Source: Metaphire vulgaris
Taxonomy: Eukaryota > Annelida > Clitellata > Crassiclitellata > Megascolecidae
DNA length: 64,000 bases
Assembly: GCA_018105865.1 (NCBI GenBank)
Contig: CM030841.1
Span: 12,568,182-12,632,181, forward strand
Direction: 5' to 3'
The first letter of the stretch is position 1. Every line of letters starts with the position of its first letter. Below the pieces are notes generated by a model. That model made no database searches. It was not told the origin of the DNA and was given only the letters and a program-made list of their open reading frames with translations. Positions 13,276 to 23,814 of the stretch are shown here, piece after piece. A program made the translations under genes and the position numbers.

Positions 13276-13283
13276 GGCGAGGC

Positions 13284-14410
13284 TGGACTGATATTCTAGG
13301 GTATTTCCTGGCACTATATTCAATTCATTTGTCAATAATTGTATCACTCATTTACATCCATTTTCTTTCATACTGCTCTTTTATCTAGAAGGCCTAAGGC
13401 GTCTTTCATTGATGAATAGCATGCAGTTGGATGTTAAGCCTTTTTACCCCATCAGACAAACATCTCTTGACAAATGGACCACATTGTGCAGTATGCCTAA
13501 GCCTAGATGCAGGGTTATTTCTAAAATTGTGAATTTGGGAGTGTTGGGAAAATCTGGGGCGGGTGGTTATTTTTAGGAATGTAGGATTGTGAATTTGGGG
13601 GTTGTCGGGAAAATCTGGGGGTGTTGGAATTTGGAAGTCTCTACCCAGTGTTTAATCTAGACTCCTGGACTCCGGGGGGACTGAAAAAGCCAGGGGGGAA
13701 CTGACAAAAGCCTTCATTCTTCTCTTTTGACTCAATTGTCGTTTAGAGAAGTATTTTCATCCTGTGCTAAATCTATCTCTGTCCTGATATAATGTTGGCC
13801 TTTTCAGACAGAGACTAACACTTCTAAAACAAACATCATTACAATATATTTCCATATTTCCAAAAATCCTTTATTATAATATAAAAACCAAACTTAAATA
13901 TTGTTTCTTCAGCCAAACAAGAAACATTGTAACATTATTTTCCATAGCAAATGTTTTAGTCTGTGACACAAAAACTGTTTTAAAATTTCACAAAGCCCCA
14001 AGAGTTTATTTTAACAAACAATTGATTGTTGATAACTGAAATGTTGCAAAACTTATTGGTATTAGGACAATTATTAAGATTATCCTGCAAAGAAGGATCA
14101 TCTGTCAGGACCTAATGATTAGCAATGTTTTAGTTCTTACTAATTAAAATCTTTTATGAATATGATAACAAGAAAACTAAACACTATTCATTTAATCAAT
14201 TCAGTCAGCAGATTAGCAAACAGCCTAATTAAAACTACCAAGTAACTGCCATTGGAGTTTTAGATATATACAGTAACTGAAAAATACTGACTTATATAAA
14301 CTCAGCAACACATGGTCTCCAAGTGCAAATGCAAATGCATTGACAAAGGACCTAATTATAAGAATGACCAAAGATTTTAACAGAAATGGTCGATTTCTTC
14401 CTAAACTGGT
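13284..14410. other. No gene seen; MITE fragment inside
   Basis: AT-rich non-coding DNA. At 13,646 a CAGTGTTTAATCTAG left end of the family found at 37,585 and 57,953 is present but truncated after about 65 bp. A short direct repeat (TGTGAATTTGGG) lies at 13,527 and 13,589. Confidence 0.5.
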
Positions 14411-16208
14411 TCAAAATTTCAAATTCAGTCGCTTCTGAACAACTGTTGCCTGGTGAATTATGGCATCCATTTTTCTTTTCATGGCCTTCAGACTGTCTTT
14501 GGTCACATAGGCATGGTCAGCTTCGGCTGTCGATGTAGACTGAACAGGTGATGACAAATTAACGTCAGCACAGGTTCCCGGATGTCGATGACATCAATAT
14601 CGTCAACCAATTGAAGTCTCGGCTTTGGCAGCTTTCGTGACTTGGTGACCTATAAGCAAAAGCACAACAATATGCAATTATAATAATCATCATCGTTTCA
14701 ATCTAGAGACGTCTTAAAGAACTCCAGACCCTAGATGTCCACTTCGTCCATATATGCACGGGTCGGATGGGTCCCATATAAACAATCACCCCAACCCAGA
14801 GACATGTCAAAAATACACAAAAATCGCCTACTGTTATAGCCTGTCAAAACACCAATAGAATTAAAAACTTTTTACGGCAGAGCTATCCCAGACATCCACA
14901 ATATTTTCATTGAAACACTACATAAAGTTGTCATCCCCAACTTCACACAGTGTTACCAATCGCATGACATGTGGCGCAGTTCACAAACATATTTTACTTC
15001 AATTCAGACTAAATATTTCACATGACCCAACCCATTTCAATTACGTACAGACCGTAGCATCCCCAATTATGACCGGCCCCAGGCGTTTCTAGTAATTCAA
15101 ATTGTACACATTCTCAGCATAATAGTCAGACATTGATTGGTTTTAATTTACTGTACAATTTGTAAACATGCTGAACATGGTCCGGTCTGAAGCCTTTGGG
15201 TCCTGTATCCATCCCCTGTTCGGTCCTAAAGTTCATCAACAGTTTATTTCTCACAAGCTTCGTTAGAAGTGTTCCACTAGGCTAGACACAGTGTGCTACT
15301 TGGCTTCATCTAATCCTGAATGCAATGAAAATATTTTGTCAGAACGTGAAAAATTTATGTAACCCTACGGCTGAGAGGACCATACAAAATGCTAGTTGAG
15401 AACAAAGAAGATACACTACATTGCTAGAAAAACAAGTACATCAAACATATAAGCTGACCTTAGCAAGATGCTGAGGTAACGCAAAATCGTTGGAATAGAT
15501 CCAGGTAGAAGTCAAACTGTCTGTCCAGTTCTGTCAAAACAAGCAGCCTCAAAGTGTTCTGATCAGACAACCGCCCTCTCGATGGTTTAAAGCTGATCGG
15601 CATGTTTATAACCCATTGCTTAAAAGATCTGGATGAGAGTGAGAAATCTGCAAATATTGCAATGGATGTTATTTCTATCAACATCACATCAACGGATTAA
15701 CAGCATCCCAGGCCAGATTGTGCCCTAGTTATGCAGTTGAAATTACACTGTTAAGTCGGACATAGTTGACAGAGTATAACACTATATCACTATCACATTG
15801 ATCAATTGTCCCATGATTGGTATGAACGGCTGCTGACGTCCATAGAAACCTTTATTGTTTACACATGAAATGGTTACTATAATGCCCTACATTAGAAATA
15901 TTTCTTGTTTGCACCAAACACTGCATGACAACTAAAAACGCAACATCATGTGAGCATCTTCAACCATTGAGTCACTGACCCTTTGATTAAATGAATTTGA
16001 ATGACTCCAGTTGGCTACACAGCAATTTCATACTGAGATTAGCGCAAGAATGGTCGGTGCTAATTTTGAAACGCTCAGAAATTAGCGAGATTTTGCATTA
16101 CATTTCATCGCATCAAATTTCAGCGTGAATAACATAGAAATCTTTACTTACGCGTGAAATGATTGCTTTGCTCCTTCTAGAACAGTTAATCGCCCCACAA
16201 TTCGGCAT
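14411..16208 (-). pseudogene. Decayed THAP-domain protein gene
   Basis: THAP domains are C2CH zinc-binding DNA-binding modules. Exon 1 (16,208-16,152) encodes MPNCGAINCSRRSKAIISR with the first Cys pair and ends at a consensus donor. Exon 2 (about 15,647-15,459) carries the pieces HPDLL, KQWVIN, FKPSRG, SEHFEAACFDRTGQTV and PGSIPTIL, but in changing frames. At least two single-base shifts are needed to read it, the third zinc Cys codon is TGA, and an Arg codon expected after TGQTV is also TGA. The last exon (14,649-14,411) starts in frame with RKLPKPRLQLVDDIDVIDI, then needs one more shift to read the helical end KAMKRKMDAIIHQATVVQKR and its stop. Splice sites are still recognisable, so decay looks fairly recent. 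Sequencing error could explain one shift, not all. Confidence 0.75.
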
Positions 16209-16321
16209 CTTACACGATTGATTAGTTCACAACGTTCACAACACTACGAGTTTCAAGATGGTGGTCTTGCCTCACTGATGCAACATCTTGCACATCCAGG
16301 TCTATAAATAGAAATCCGTGG
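16209..16321 (-). promoter_or_regulatory. TATA-like promoter of the THAP pseudogene
   Basis: Reading on the minus strand, CCACGGATTTCTATTTATAG lies about 95 bp before the THAP ATG. It is followed by CACCATCTTG, a possible YY1-type site. The first 18 bases recur at 11,608-11,625 on the other strand. Functional status is unknown. Confidence 0.35.
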
Positions 16322-16818
16322 GTAGGCTACACTAGGCATGGATTTGGGTCGGGTCGTCGTAACTGATTGGACGGACACAAATAGGCTGCAAGAGGTTTTG
16401 TCTCACTCGGTTCTCTTAAGATTCTCTAATGCTAACGTCTTTGTGAAAAGAGTTTATTACTGCTCTGCAAGACCGAATGATTGACAAAGTGAATGAAACT
16501 CTTTGACTTGCAACAATTGTCTTTTAACTGCGCGGCCTACGAAGCACCTGATTTGTAGACTAAGAGATACAGGTAAGCACCACTATCCTATATCCTAGTT
16601 ACCAGTTATTTTATAAAGACGACACTCGCTCATTTATTTATGCCTTTATAACTTCGCTTTTCGCAATGATGAGAAATTGGCAAAACAAAATGTTGGGGAG
16701 AGTTTGTGAATGGCATGTGCCCCTCTCCCCATGGATCCGCCTATGCCGCAACATATCAGTGATATGACACCTAAGTTGTTTACTGCTGCCAAAACAACTT
16801 ATATTTGGTACATGAAGT
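16322..16818. other. No gene seen; possible non-coding exon
   Basis: The stretch contains one donor-like site (ATACAG|GTAAGCACC at about 16,572). It could end an untranslated first exon of the plus-strand gene that starts at 18,387, but nothing else supports it. Confidence 0.3.
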
Positions 16819-18241
16819 CATGGGGGGGGGAGCAACAGGGTGGGCCATGGCCCACCCAATATTTAGGCCCAATGGGCCACAATGTATTTGGTCCACCCAA
16901 TTTCAATTGGCAAATTATAATATTTTGTGGAACTAATAACCTCAAATCTCCAATATATTGGCATAATATTGCCATATATAATTGAGCTGTCACAGATGTG
17001 GAAGGCCATTCAAAATTATTATATTTATATAACCTTGCAACTGTGTTTTTTCAATGATCGATTGATCGTAACGGCAAGAATTGCTGTCTTGACTCTGAAA
17101 ATTGGCCATGTTGGCCCACCCAAATGCCCTCCATGGTTTTAATTGTTTCATCACTCTTCTGAATGTTTGCATATCTATAGCCTACTGTAGCACTAGCATT
17201 GTCCAATTTCAAACAGGGTATCAATTTTATAATATTTTTGTGGTCTATAAAACCTGACAGAGAATAGATTTCTGAAAGACTTTGTATAGCGTCGTTTCAA
17301 ATGGCTCATTATTTTTTGTGGCATTTAGAAAGCTCTAGAAAAAAATTGAGACAGAATATATTGACAATTCTAGTATGGTTTGGCACAGCAAAGATGGGGA
17401 CACAAGAATATGTGGTTTTAATTGTTTTGCTCTTCTGAATTGTTGCATAATTTCAAACTAGTCCTTGCATTGTCAATTTCAAACAGGGTATCAATTTTAT
17501 AATATTTTTGTGGTCTATAAAACCTGTAATAGAAGAAACCAGCTCTCTTAAGCGCCATCTTTTCTCTCGATTGATTTTTTAGACATTTGACAGAGAATCG
17601 ATTTCTGAAAGACTTTGTATAGTGTCGTTTCAAATGGCTCATTATTTTTCGTATCATTTCGAAAGCTCTAGAAAAAAATTGAGACAGAATATATTGACAA
17701 TTCTAGTACAGTTTGACACAGCAAAGATGGGGACACAAGAATATGTGGTTTTAATTCGTTTCATCACTCTTCTGTATTTCGTTTCATCACTCTTCTGAAT
17801 TTTTGCATATCTATAGCCTACTAGTTTTTGCATTGTCCAATTTCAAACAGGGTATCAATTTTATAATATTTTTGTGGTCTATAAAACCTGTAATAGAAGA
17901 AACCAGCTCTCTTGAGCATCATCTTTTCTCTCGATTGATTTTTAGACATTTGACAGAGAATCGATTTCTGAAAGACTTTGTTAGTGTCGTTTCAAATGGC
18001 TCATTATTTTTTGTATCATTTCGAAAGCTCTAGAAAAAAATTGAGACAGAATATATTGACAATTCTAGTATGATTTGACACAGCAAAGATGGGGACACAA
18101 GAATATGTGGTTTTAATTCATTTCATCACTCTTCTGAATTTTTGCATACCTATAGCCTACTGTAGCACTAGTCCTTGCATTGTCCAATTTCAAACAAGCC
18201 ATGTTGGCCCACCCAATATTTGGCTTGTGGCACCCTCCATG
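16819..18241. mobile_element. hAT-type element carrying a tandem array
   Basis: Ends are CATGGGGGG at the left and CCCTCCATG at the right, flanked by perfect 8-bp duplications CATGAAGT (16,811-16,818 and 18,242-18,249). Subterminal GGCCCACCCAATATTT occurs near both ends. The interior is mostly the tandem array 17,135-18,205. No transposase is encoded. The element ends 145 bp before the start codon of the next gene. Confidence 0.75.
17135..18205 (+). repeat. Tandem array of 279-362 bp units
   Basis: Units begin at GGTTTTAATT at 17,135, 17,414, 17,747 and 18,109 (the last is partial). Each carries CATTGTCCAATTTC (CATTGTCAATTTC in the second), GGTATCAATTTTATAATATT and GACACAAGAATATGTGG. Unit 1 lacks about 60 bp present in units 2 and 3. 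Units 2 and 3 are nearly identical, so duplication or conversion was recent. Confidence 0.9.
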
Positions 18242-18386
18242 CATGAAGTTCATTGATTTCTGTTTTGGTGATTTAGATCGTAATGGTAAGACCATCACCC
18301 TGACAGCAACTGCTTATTGAGCTTAATACAAACCGTTAAAAGCTGCTGAACTTTGAGACACTTGCTGGGGAACAAAGGTATTTAAG

Positions 18387-21300
18387 ATGTCCGTGGCAAC
18401 ACAAGAACTTGATCTCACCTGCATCATGAAAACTGTAAGTATTGAGGTTTTGAAGAAAACTTGTAATACAAAAATAATTGAATAATCATGTTTGTTTTTA
18501 AAGTGTCTGAAAATCAAGCTATTTGTGTTTAGGTTTTGACAACCTTGTTTAGTGAGCATGATTCTTATGCTCTCAGCCAGTCTGACATAGACGAACTGCT
18601 TAGAGACGACGAGCAACTCACAAAAGAAAAAGCTGGAGACCCTGATAACTACGTTGGTTATCCTGTCCGACCATTGTACAAAGAAATTGGTCGACGACTG
18701 GACTATTGGCTTTCGACCGGGTATGTTCATAATTTCTTTGATCTTGATTGTTGTCTGCACTGTTTGCCCTATTGTTCTCATTACTGGCATGTAGTATGTG
18801 GTTTTGGAAAGACTTTATTTATTACGAACTTGGTAAAAGAAAAATGTTTTGAGCTTTGACCTGATGTACTGAGCAATTATTGTATATTTCAGCACATGTC
18901 CACTGGACCATCTTCCAGTTTACAGCCTGCTTGATGAAACTGAATACATTACAAAAAGGTTTAATTCTTTTCAGCTTGTGTGTGTTAGAAAGAAATTTTT
19001 AATTTTTCTTTAGTGAGATTTTCTTGTGTGAAGTTAGATTTTCTGGACAGTTGAGCTATGATATCTGCCGATGCTGCTAAAAATGTTGTAGGAACTGCAG
19101 AAATTTAGTGACAGCGATGACAATAAAAGTATGCCATTTTGCTTTGTTGAGAACAATTTTCAGTTGTCGATAAATTGCCCTGTTTTTTGCTCATCTAGAA
19201 ATACTTTAATGCAAGAGGTTTCTACAAAACTTCAGCGCATCAAAACACTTCATTCAGTTTGGAGTTTAGATGAGCTTCATTATGCTGTGAAAGAAATTCT
19301 TACTGTAAGCTCTAATCAGCAGTAGATGAACTTTCTTAATGTTTTTTATAAAATAGTTTACTATAGTTATATCAAAATTAGAAGATAATAAATATATGTC
19401 ATTTTTTTGTAATTGGGTTTATTCTGTAAGTTTAGACCTGTTCAGTGAATGAGTAGCATAAAGATGTTCTTTATAAAGGCCCTAGATGAGTTGTTATCAT
19501 TGATCAGAATATGCTTCAAGCATGAAATTAATGTCGAATTTTATCCCATGGTATTTGTTCCATTGATTTTATTTTGAGGTCCTGGGGAAACGTGGTTTAT
19601 TAGATCTCCTGGGAATGAGAAAAACAGTTGGCACTGCAGACATTTGGCCACCTTCTTGGAAGGTTTTGGAAGAAACTTTCTGTGAGAAGCATAGGTGATC
19701 ATTTTAACTTATATTTGGTATATGATTTTTGAAAGAATGCCTGTCAGCCATTTTGAAACTAGTAATTTGAATACACTGAAAATGATACTTTTGTCAGTTT
19801 TTGCCACATCAACAATTTCAAGATGATTCATTTTATATTACTTTAGCATTTGTCTTGAAGTTTTTACAATAAAGAATTACCATTTGAAAGCTTTCTACAT
19901 TAGATGAAATATGATAAACTTGCTCCTGAAATTCACTTGACGGACTGCCTCAAAACCAATTCTTTTATTGGTTCTCAGAATCGTTATGGAGGCCTCCGTG
20001 GTAGTTCTTCAGTAACAGTGCTATACAAATGTTCTCTTGCATTGCATTACAATTGTGTGATTTGTGTTCGATTGCAGCCCTGATACAAATTCTCCGTTAT
20101 CTGTTGGCGCAAGAGCCTTAGCTAAGCACTGTCATCGTGATCATTCTAGTTGGTGGGGAACAAGTTCTGGAAGTGAGTTGCCTGTTTAACCCTCTGACCC
20201 CGTAAAGCCGCTATAGCGGCTTCGCCATCTTTAACTTGTTCCCGTAAAGCCGCTATAGCGGCCTGGTGGTCTTTGACAAATACCCGTAAAAAAAATAAAA
20301 TTTCCTTATTGTAACTTCAGAAACACACTAATTTTACACCAACACATCATTATAAGTTATTAGCATGCCAAAATATAGCATAATTTAAAACTTTCTCACA
20401 GTTTACTTTTTGGTCAGGGCCGCCGGGTCGGCATTCTAATTGCTGTAGGGACACAGGGTCAGTGATCCACTTGCTGTGGGGCTATCGGGGTAAGAGGGTT
20501 AATAGAGAGACAGAAAGAAATTTCCTGTAGTCCAACAGTCGGCAAAATAGTCTTTTCAATTCATCGTTAATCATTAGATTCTTTTAGAATGAATTTTTTT
20601 CTAGTTCCTAAAAAATAGGAATCCAGTTTTGTGCAGTTGGTTTTTTGACAGTTTCACAATTTTTGTAAATTTGACAGGTGAGGCTTCAAAAAATGATCAT
20701 GCACATAAAAAGATGACTGAAATCCTGAAAAATGCAACTTGGATCAACATTCACGAACTACCGGTAGCATCCGTTGCTTTGATCTTCACTAATTATTTAA
20801 TTGTTTGGAAATAGCTTGTATTCATATACTGATGTTTGTTTTCAAGCCAGTTTTCCAAGGAGTTAAATCTTTGATTACATAAATATCAATGAGATTTTAT
20901 TAGAAATCTTATGGCTAAATGCATGTCTGTTTGAATTTAGTAAATTTGTAGTATTTGCAGACAACATCAAACAACTTAAATGCCAAATAGTTGCCTATCA
21001 TTGCACTTCCTGTACTTATGTATATAATTATGCTGTATATGTTTAGGTGAATTGCCTGTACTAATGAACAATGGTGCCTCTGAGTAGTAATAGTTGATAG
21101 TAATAGTAATAGTTGCTATATAAGTCCTTTATTACTGTACATTGCATTTTTGTTTTTTCTGTCTAGCCGGATCTCTTAATCATTGAAGCACGAGAAGAAC
21201 ATGGTTTGCACTTAATTTTACATTCCAAATGGATAACTTACCAATTAAATTTCCAGAATAAAATATACTTGTGTCTGTGTTTGTAGTGCTTGACTTGAAC

Positions 21301-22563
21301 ACTTGCTTGCAGACAGTGGCGTAGCAACATTGTCCTTGCGAAAAAGAAGGGGACCCTTTCCAGAGATGATCTGACAATTTTGCGAAAATGTTGCGACCTT
21401 TTTTTATTGATGGTCTTTAATCAATTTTACAACTTTGCCGGAAAAAATTTTTTTGTACATACCTAGTGTTTGGTTGTATTATTTTGCAGAAGGTTGTAAA
21501 TGCACTGATTATTAATTTGTGTCTACCTTGTGTTTGGTTGTCTGTAATTAGTGAAATTGAGAGATGAAATTTCATGGCCAGTTATATATTGCATTTTGTG
21601 ATTAGCCATGAAAATCATTGCTTTCAGTAAAGCATAACATACGTGAGTGGAGCCGATATTAAAATCATCACTTGGGAGGTTTTGCACATCTTTTGGAGGA
21701 ATTAACTGCTGTTGACAAAATTTAGAATTTGTGCCACTTATTTGAAAGGTTCAGCTAACTTTAAGTTCTGTGCGATTTTCTAAATTTCTGATCTGATGCG
21801 TTGTCATCTCTTACTATTGTTCACACGTTGTTGTTCTTATAATCATGAATCACCCTCTTTTCTTATCATTGGCAGGCTTTATATTTATCTTCTTCTAACT
21901 GCTGTTTGGACCACTTAGTTTTGCTTAGAGATTGCTTAAATATAAGTTGAAGTAGCAATACATGTTTGACTACAGCACATTAGACTGATTGATGCCCAGT
22001 TCATTACAACCATTACAATCACTTTACAAAGATGCCGTTGGAATTGAAATTTTTGTAATGGCTAAAGGTGCAAGGAAAACATGTACAGCAGCTTGGTTAT
22101 TGCAAAGAACAGCCACTTTCATTGTTAAGGGCTTGATTCTGAGTTTGATTATATTGGGATGTGATTGTTTTAAGATATGATTGTATTATGATATGAATAT
22201 GTTAGGATTTGACTGTAATATAGGATACAATTGTATACAAGTTTTATTATGATATAATATAAAATAATATAACAAGGTTTAAAGTGGTTCGTTTTGATAA
22301 AATTGTTCACAAAGTACAGGACCAGCCAGAGATCCTTGCTGCTTCTCCAAACATCAACGTTTGTATTGTAGAATAGCTATTGTATCAGGATATGATTGTA
22401 ATTGGATATGGTTGTAATAGGATCTGATTGTATATGAGTTTTACTGTATCAGGATGTGATTGTGTTAGGATACGGAGCTCGGTGGACGGCAGATGGTCGA
22501 CAGTTCCGAGGGTTTCTTGAACCACAGATGGTCAATGGACATGAAGTTGGCTGGAAACACTGA
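18387..22563 (+). CDS. Conserved protein of unknown function, 9 exons, 278 aa
   Basis: Exons 18387-18434, 18533-18720, 18893-18958, 19199-19304, 19579-19694, 20078-20172, 20678-20763, 21167-21203 and 22469-22563 join in phase to one frame with start and stop. The protein starts MSVATQELDLTCIMKT and has an acidic N-terminal helix region (SQSDIDELLRDDEQ), then VGYPVRPLYKEIGRRLDYWL. A middle part reads KRGLLDLLGM and DIWPPSWKVLEETF. A Cys/His/Trp-rich segment ALAKHCHRDHSSWWG follows. The end is PDLLIIEAREEHGYGARW, then FRGFLEPQM and GHEVGWKH-stop. No signal peptide or membrane segment is visible. I recall a similar GYGARW...GFLEP...GH...WKH ending in uncharacterised plant proteins, but cannot name a family. 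The donor of exon 8 (G|GTTTGC) and the GAG acceptor of exon 5 are weak but forced by phase. Confidence 0.85.
20186..20502. mobile_element. piggyBac-like MITE with TTAA ends
   Basis: It starts TTAACCCTCTGACCCC and ends GGGGTAAGAGGGTTAA, so imperfect inverted ends sit between TTAA sites, the piggyBac target. Inside the left end, CGTAAAGCCGCTATAGCGGC occurs twice. The element begins 13 bp after the donor of exon 6 of the preceding gene model, inside its intron. Confidence 0.7.
22150..22468 (+). repeat. Degenerate repeat of GGATATGATTGTA-type units
   Basis: Imperfect copies of TTAGGATATGATTGTA recur through the last intron of the unknown gene. The true acceptor TTGTGTTAG|GATACGG is itself one of the units. 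A fragment of the GGTTTAAAGTGGTTC family lies at 22,277-22,291. Confidence 0.65.
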
Positions 22564-22885
22564 AATATTGCATCATATATAAATTGATAATGATTCCACT
22601 GCACGAGGAACACAAAGTTTGACATCTATGAATATTATTCTTATGTCTGGTAAATGATGGCCAAGGATATCAATGTATTTATAAAAATTGTAAACAAAAT
22701 ACCATGGATATCCATTTATTTGCAACTAGAAGTTCTTGACACGTAGGACTACATTCAGGAATGTTGAATTTTGACTGTTTTCGAACAATTTATTGATCTA
22801 AAATGCCGCAGCTATACTGTATTTATCTTACACTTTTTAAAATATTTACTTTGTCTTTACTAGTTTCTGTTTTTGTAGTTTGTTC

Positions 22886-22891
22886 AATAAA
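22886..22891 (+). terminator. Poly(A) signal AATAAA
   Basis: A canonical AATAAA lies about 320 bp after the stop of the unknown gene, preceded by T-rich sequence and TTTGTTC. It is the first good plus-strand signal after the stop that I noticed. Confidence 0.5.
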
Positions 22892-23105
22892 ATTCTCAAT
22901 CATAGAACTGCATTGTGTGAAGATAATTTCTTAAATGATTTATCCGTATTGAGAAGATGTGCAGTCGACTTTACCGCATTAGATGGAACGTACTTCAACT
23001 TGTGATGAACCTGTGGATGGAGAACTGCAGTGGAAACGCCCATCAGTTTTGGCCCAATGAAATATTTCTGGTAAAGTATATTTTTAACAAAATTGTAGGT
23101 TCAGA

Positions 23106-23399
23106 CAGTGGTGTACCTAGGGCCTATAGAGCAGATGCCCTAGGTGCTGCCTGAAGAGGCGCAAAAAACTCGGGGGGGGGGCTTGTTCTCTACTCAGCAT
23201 AGAAAGAGAAGAAACTGAGAATACTGACTGTGCACATCATAGACCACTGTGCATCAATAAAAGCAAACTGCATTTTTAGTTTAATCTGGTGTCGATAAAA
23301 TGGCACGATGTGTTAATTAAAGATCTGTTAACCTGCCAATTTATTTTTCTGACCACTTCCCCTCCGCCATGGGCGTCATATACCCTAGGAACGCCTCTG
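23106..23399. mobile_element. hAT-type MITE at the 3' end of FAM20
   Basis: Ends CAGTGGTGTACCTAGGG and CCCTAGGAACGCCTCTG form inverted repeats. Flanking 8-bp duplications are perfect: GGTTCAGA at 23,098-23,105 and 23,400-23,407. It begins 18 bp beyond the FAM20 stop codon, so it forms part of the 3' untranslated region. Confidence 0.82.
23340..23345 (-). terminator. Minus-strand AATAAA inside the MITE
   Basis: TTTATT on the plus strand gives AATAAA on the minus strand, 72 bp past the FAM20 stop and inside the MITE. It is a plausible poly(A) signal supplied by the insertion. Confidence 0.4.
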
Positions 23400-23417
23400 G
23401 GTTCAGAGATGACCTAG

Positions 23418-23728
23418 TTAGTATCCGTCGTCGACGACGATGTCTTCAAAATTCTCAAACACGAGGCACTTGTGAACGGTTCGTAGTACTGTGAGTACGC
23501 GTCGATCGAGGGCCCTGAGATGGGGCTCCAGAAGAACGTTTGGCAGACGATCGTTCGCCAGCGATCTGCGCATTCGATCGCTCAGCGGAACAGACGATTG
23601 AACGAATCGAAGCAGAGTCTCGAGGGTCGAAAGGCGAATCCGACAGCACTGGTACAGAGGGGCGAGGATCGAAAGCTCGTCGCGATCGGAACGACCGAAC
23701 CTGGAATTGACAGAAGTGCTGACGATCA

Positions 23729-23814
<86 letters not shown>

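Noticed and set aside
15459..15647. TGA at a Cys position of the THAP exon as a selenocysteine codon
   Set aside because: The same exon also has frameshifts and a second TGA at an Arg position, so decay is the simpler reading. No selenocysteine insertion element was seen.
19092..19128. Possible extra exon in the unknown gene
   Set aside because: It has AG and GT borders and an open frame, but including it breaks the phase with the next exon. Exon 18,893-18,958 joins 19,199-19,304 directly in frame.
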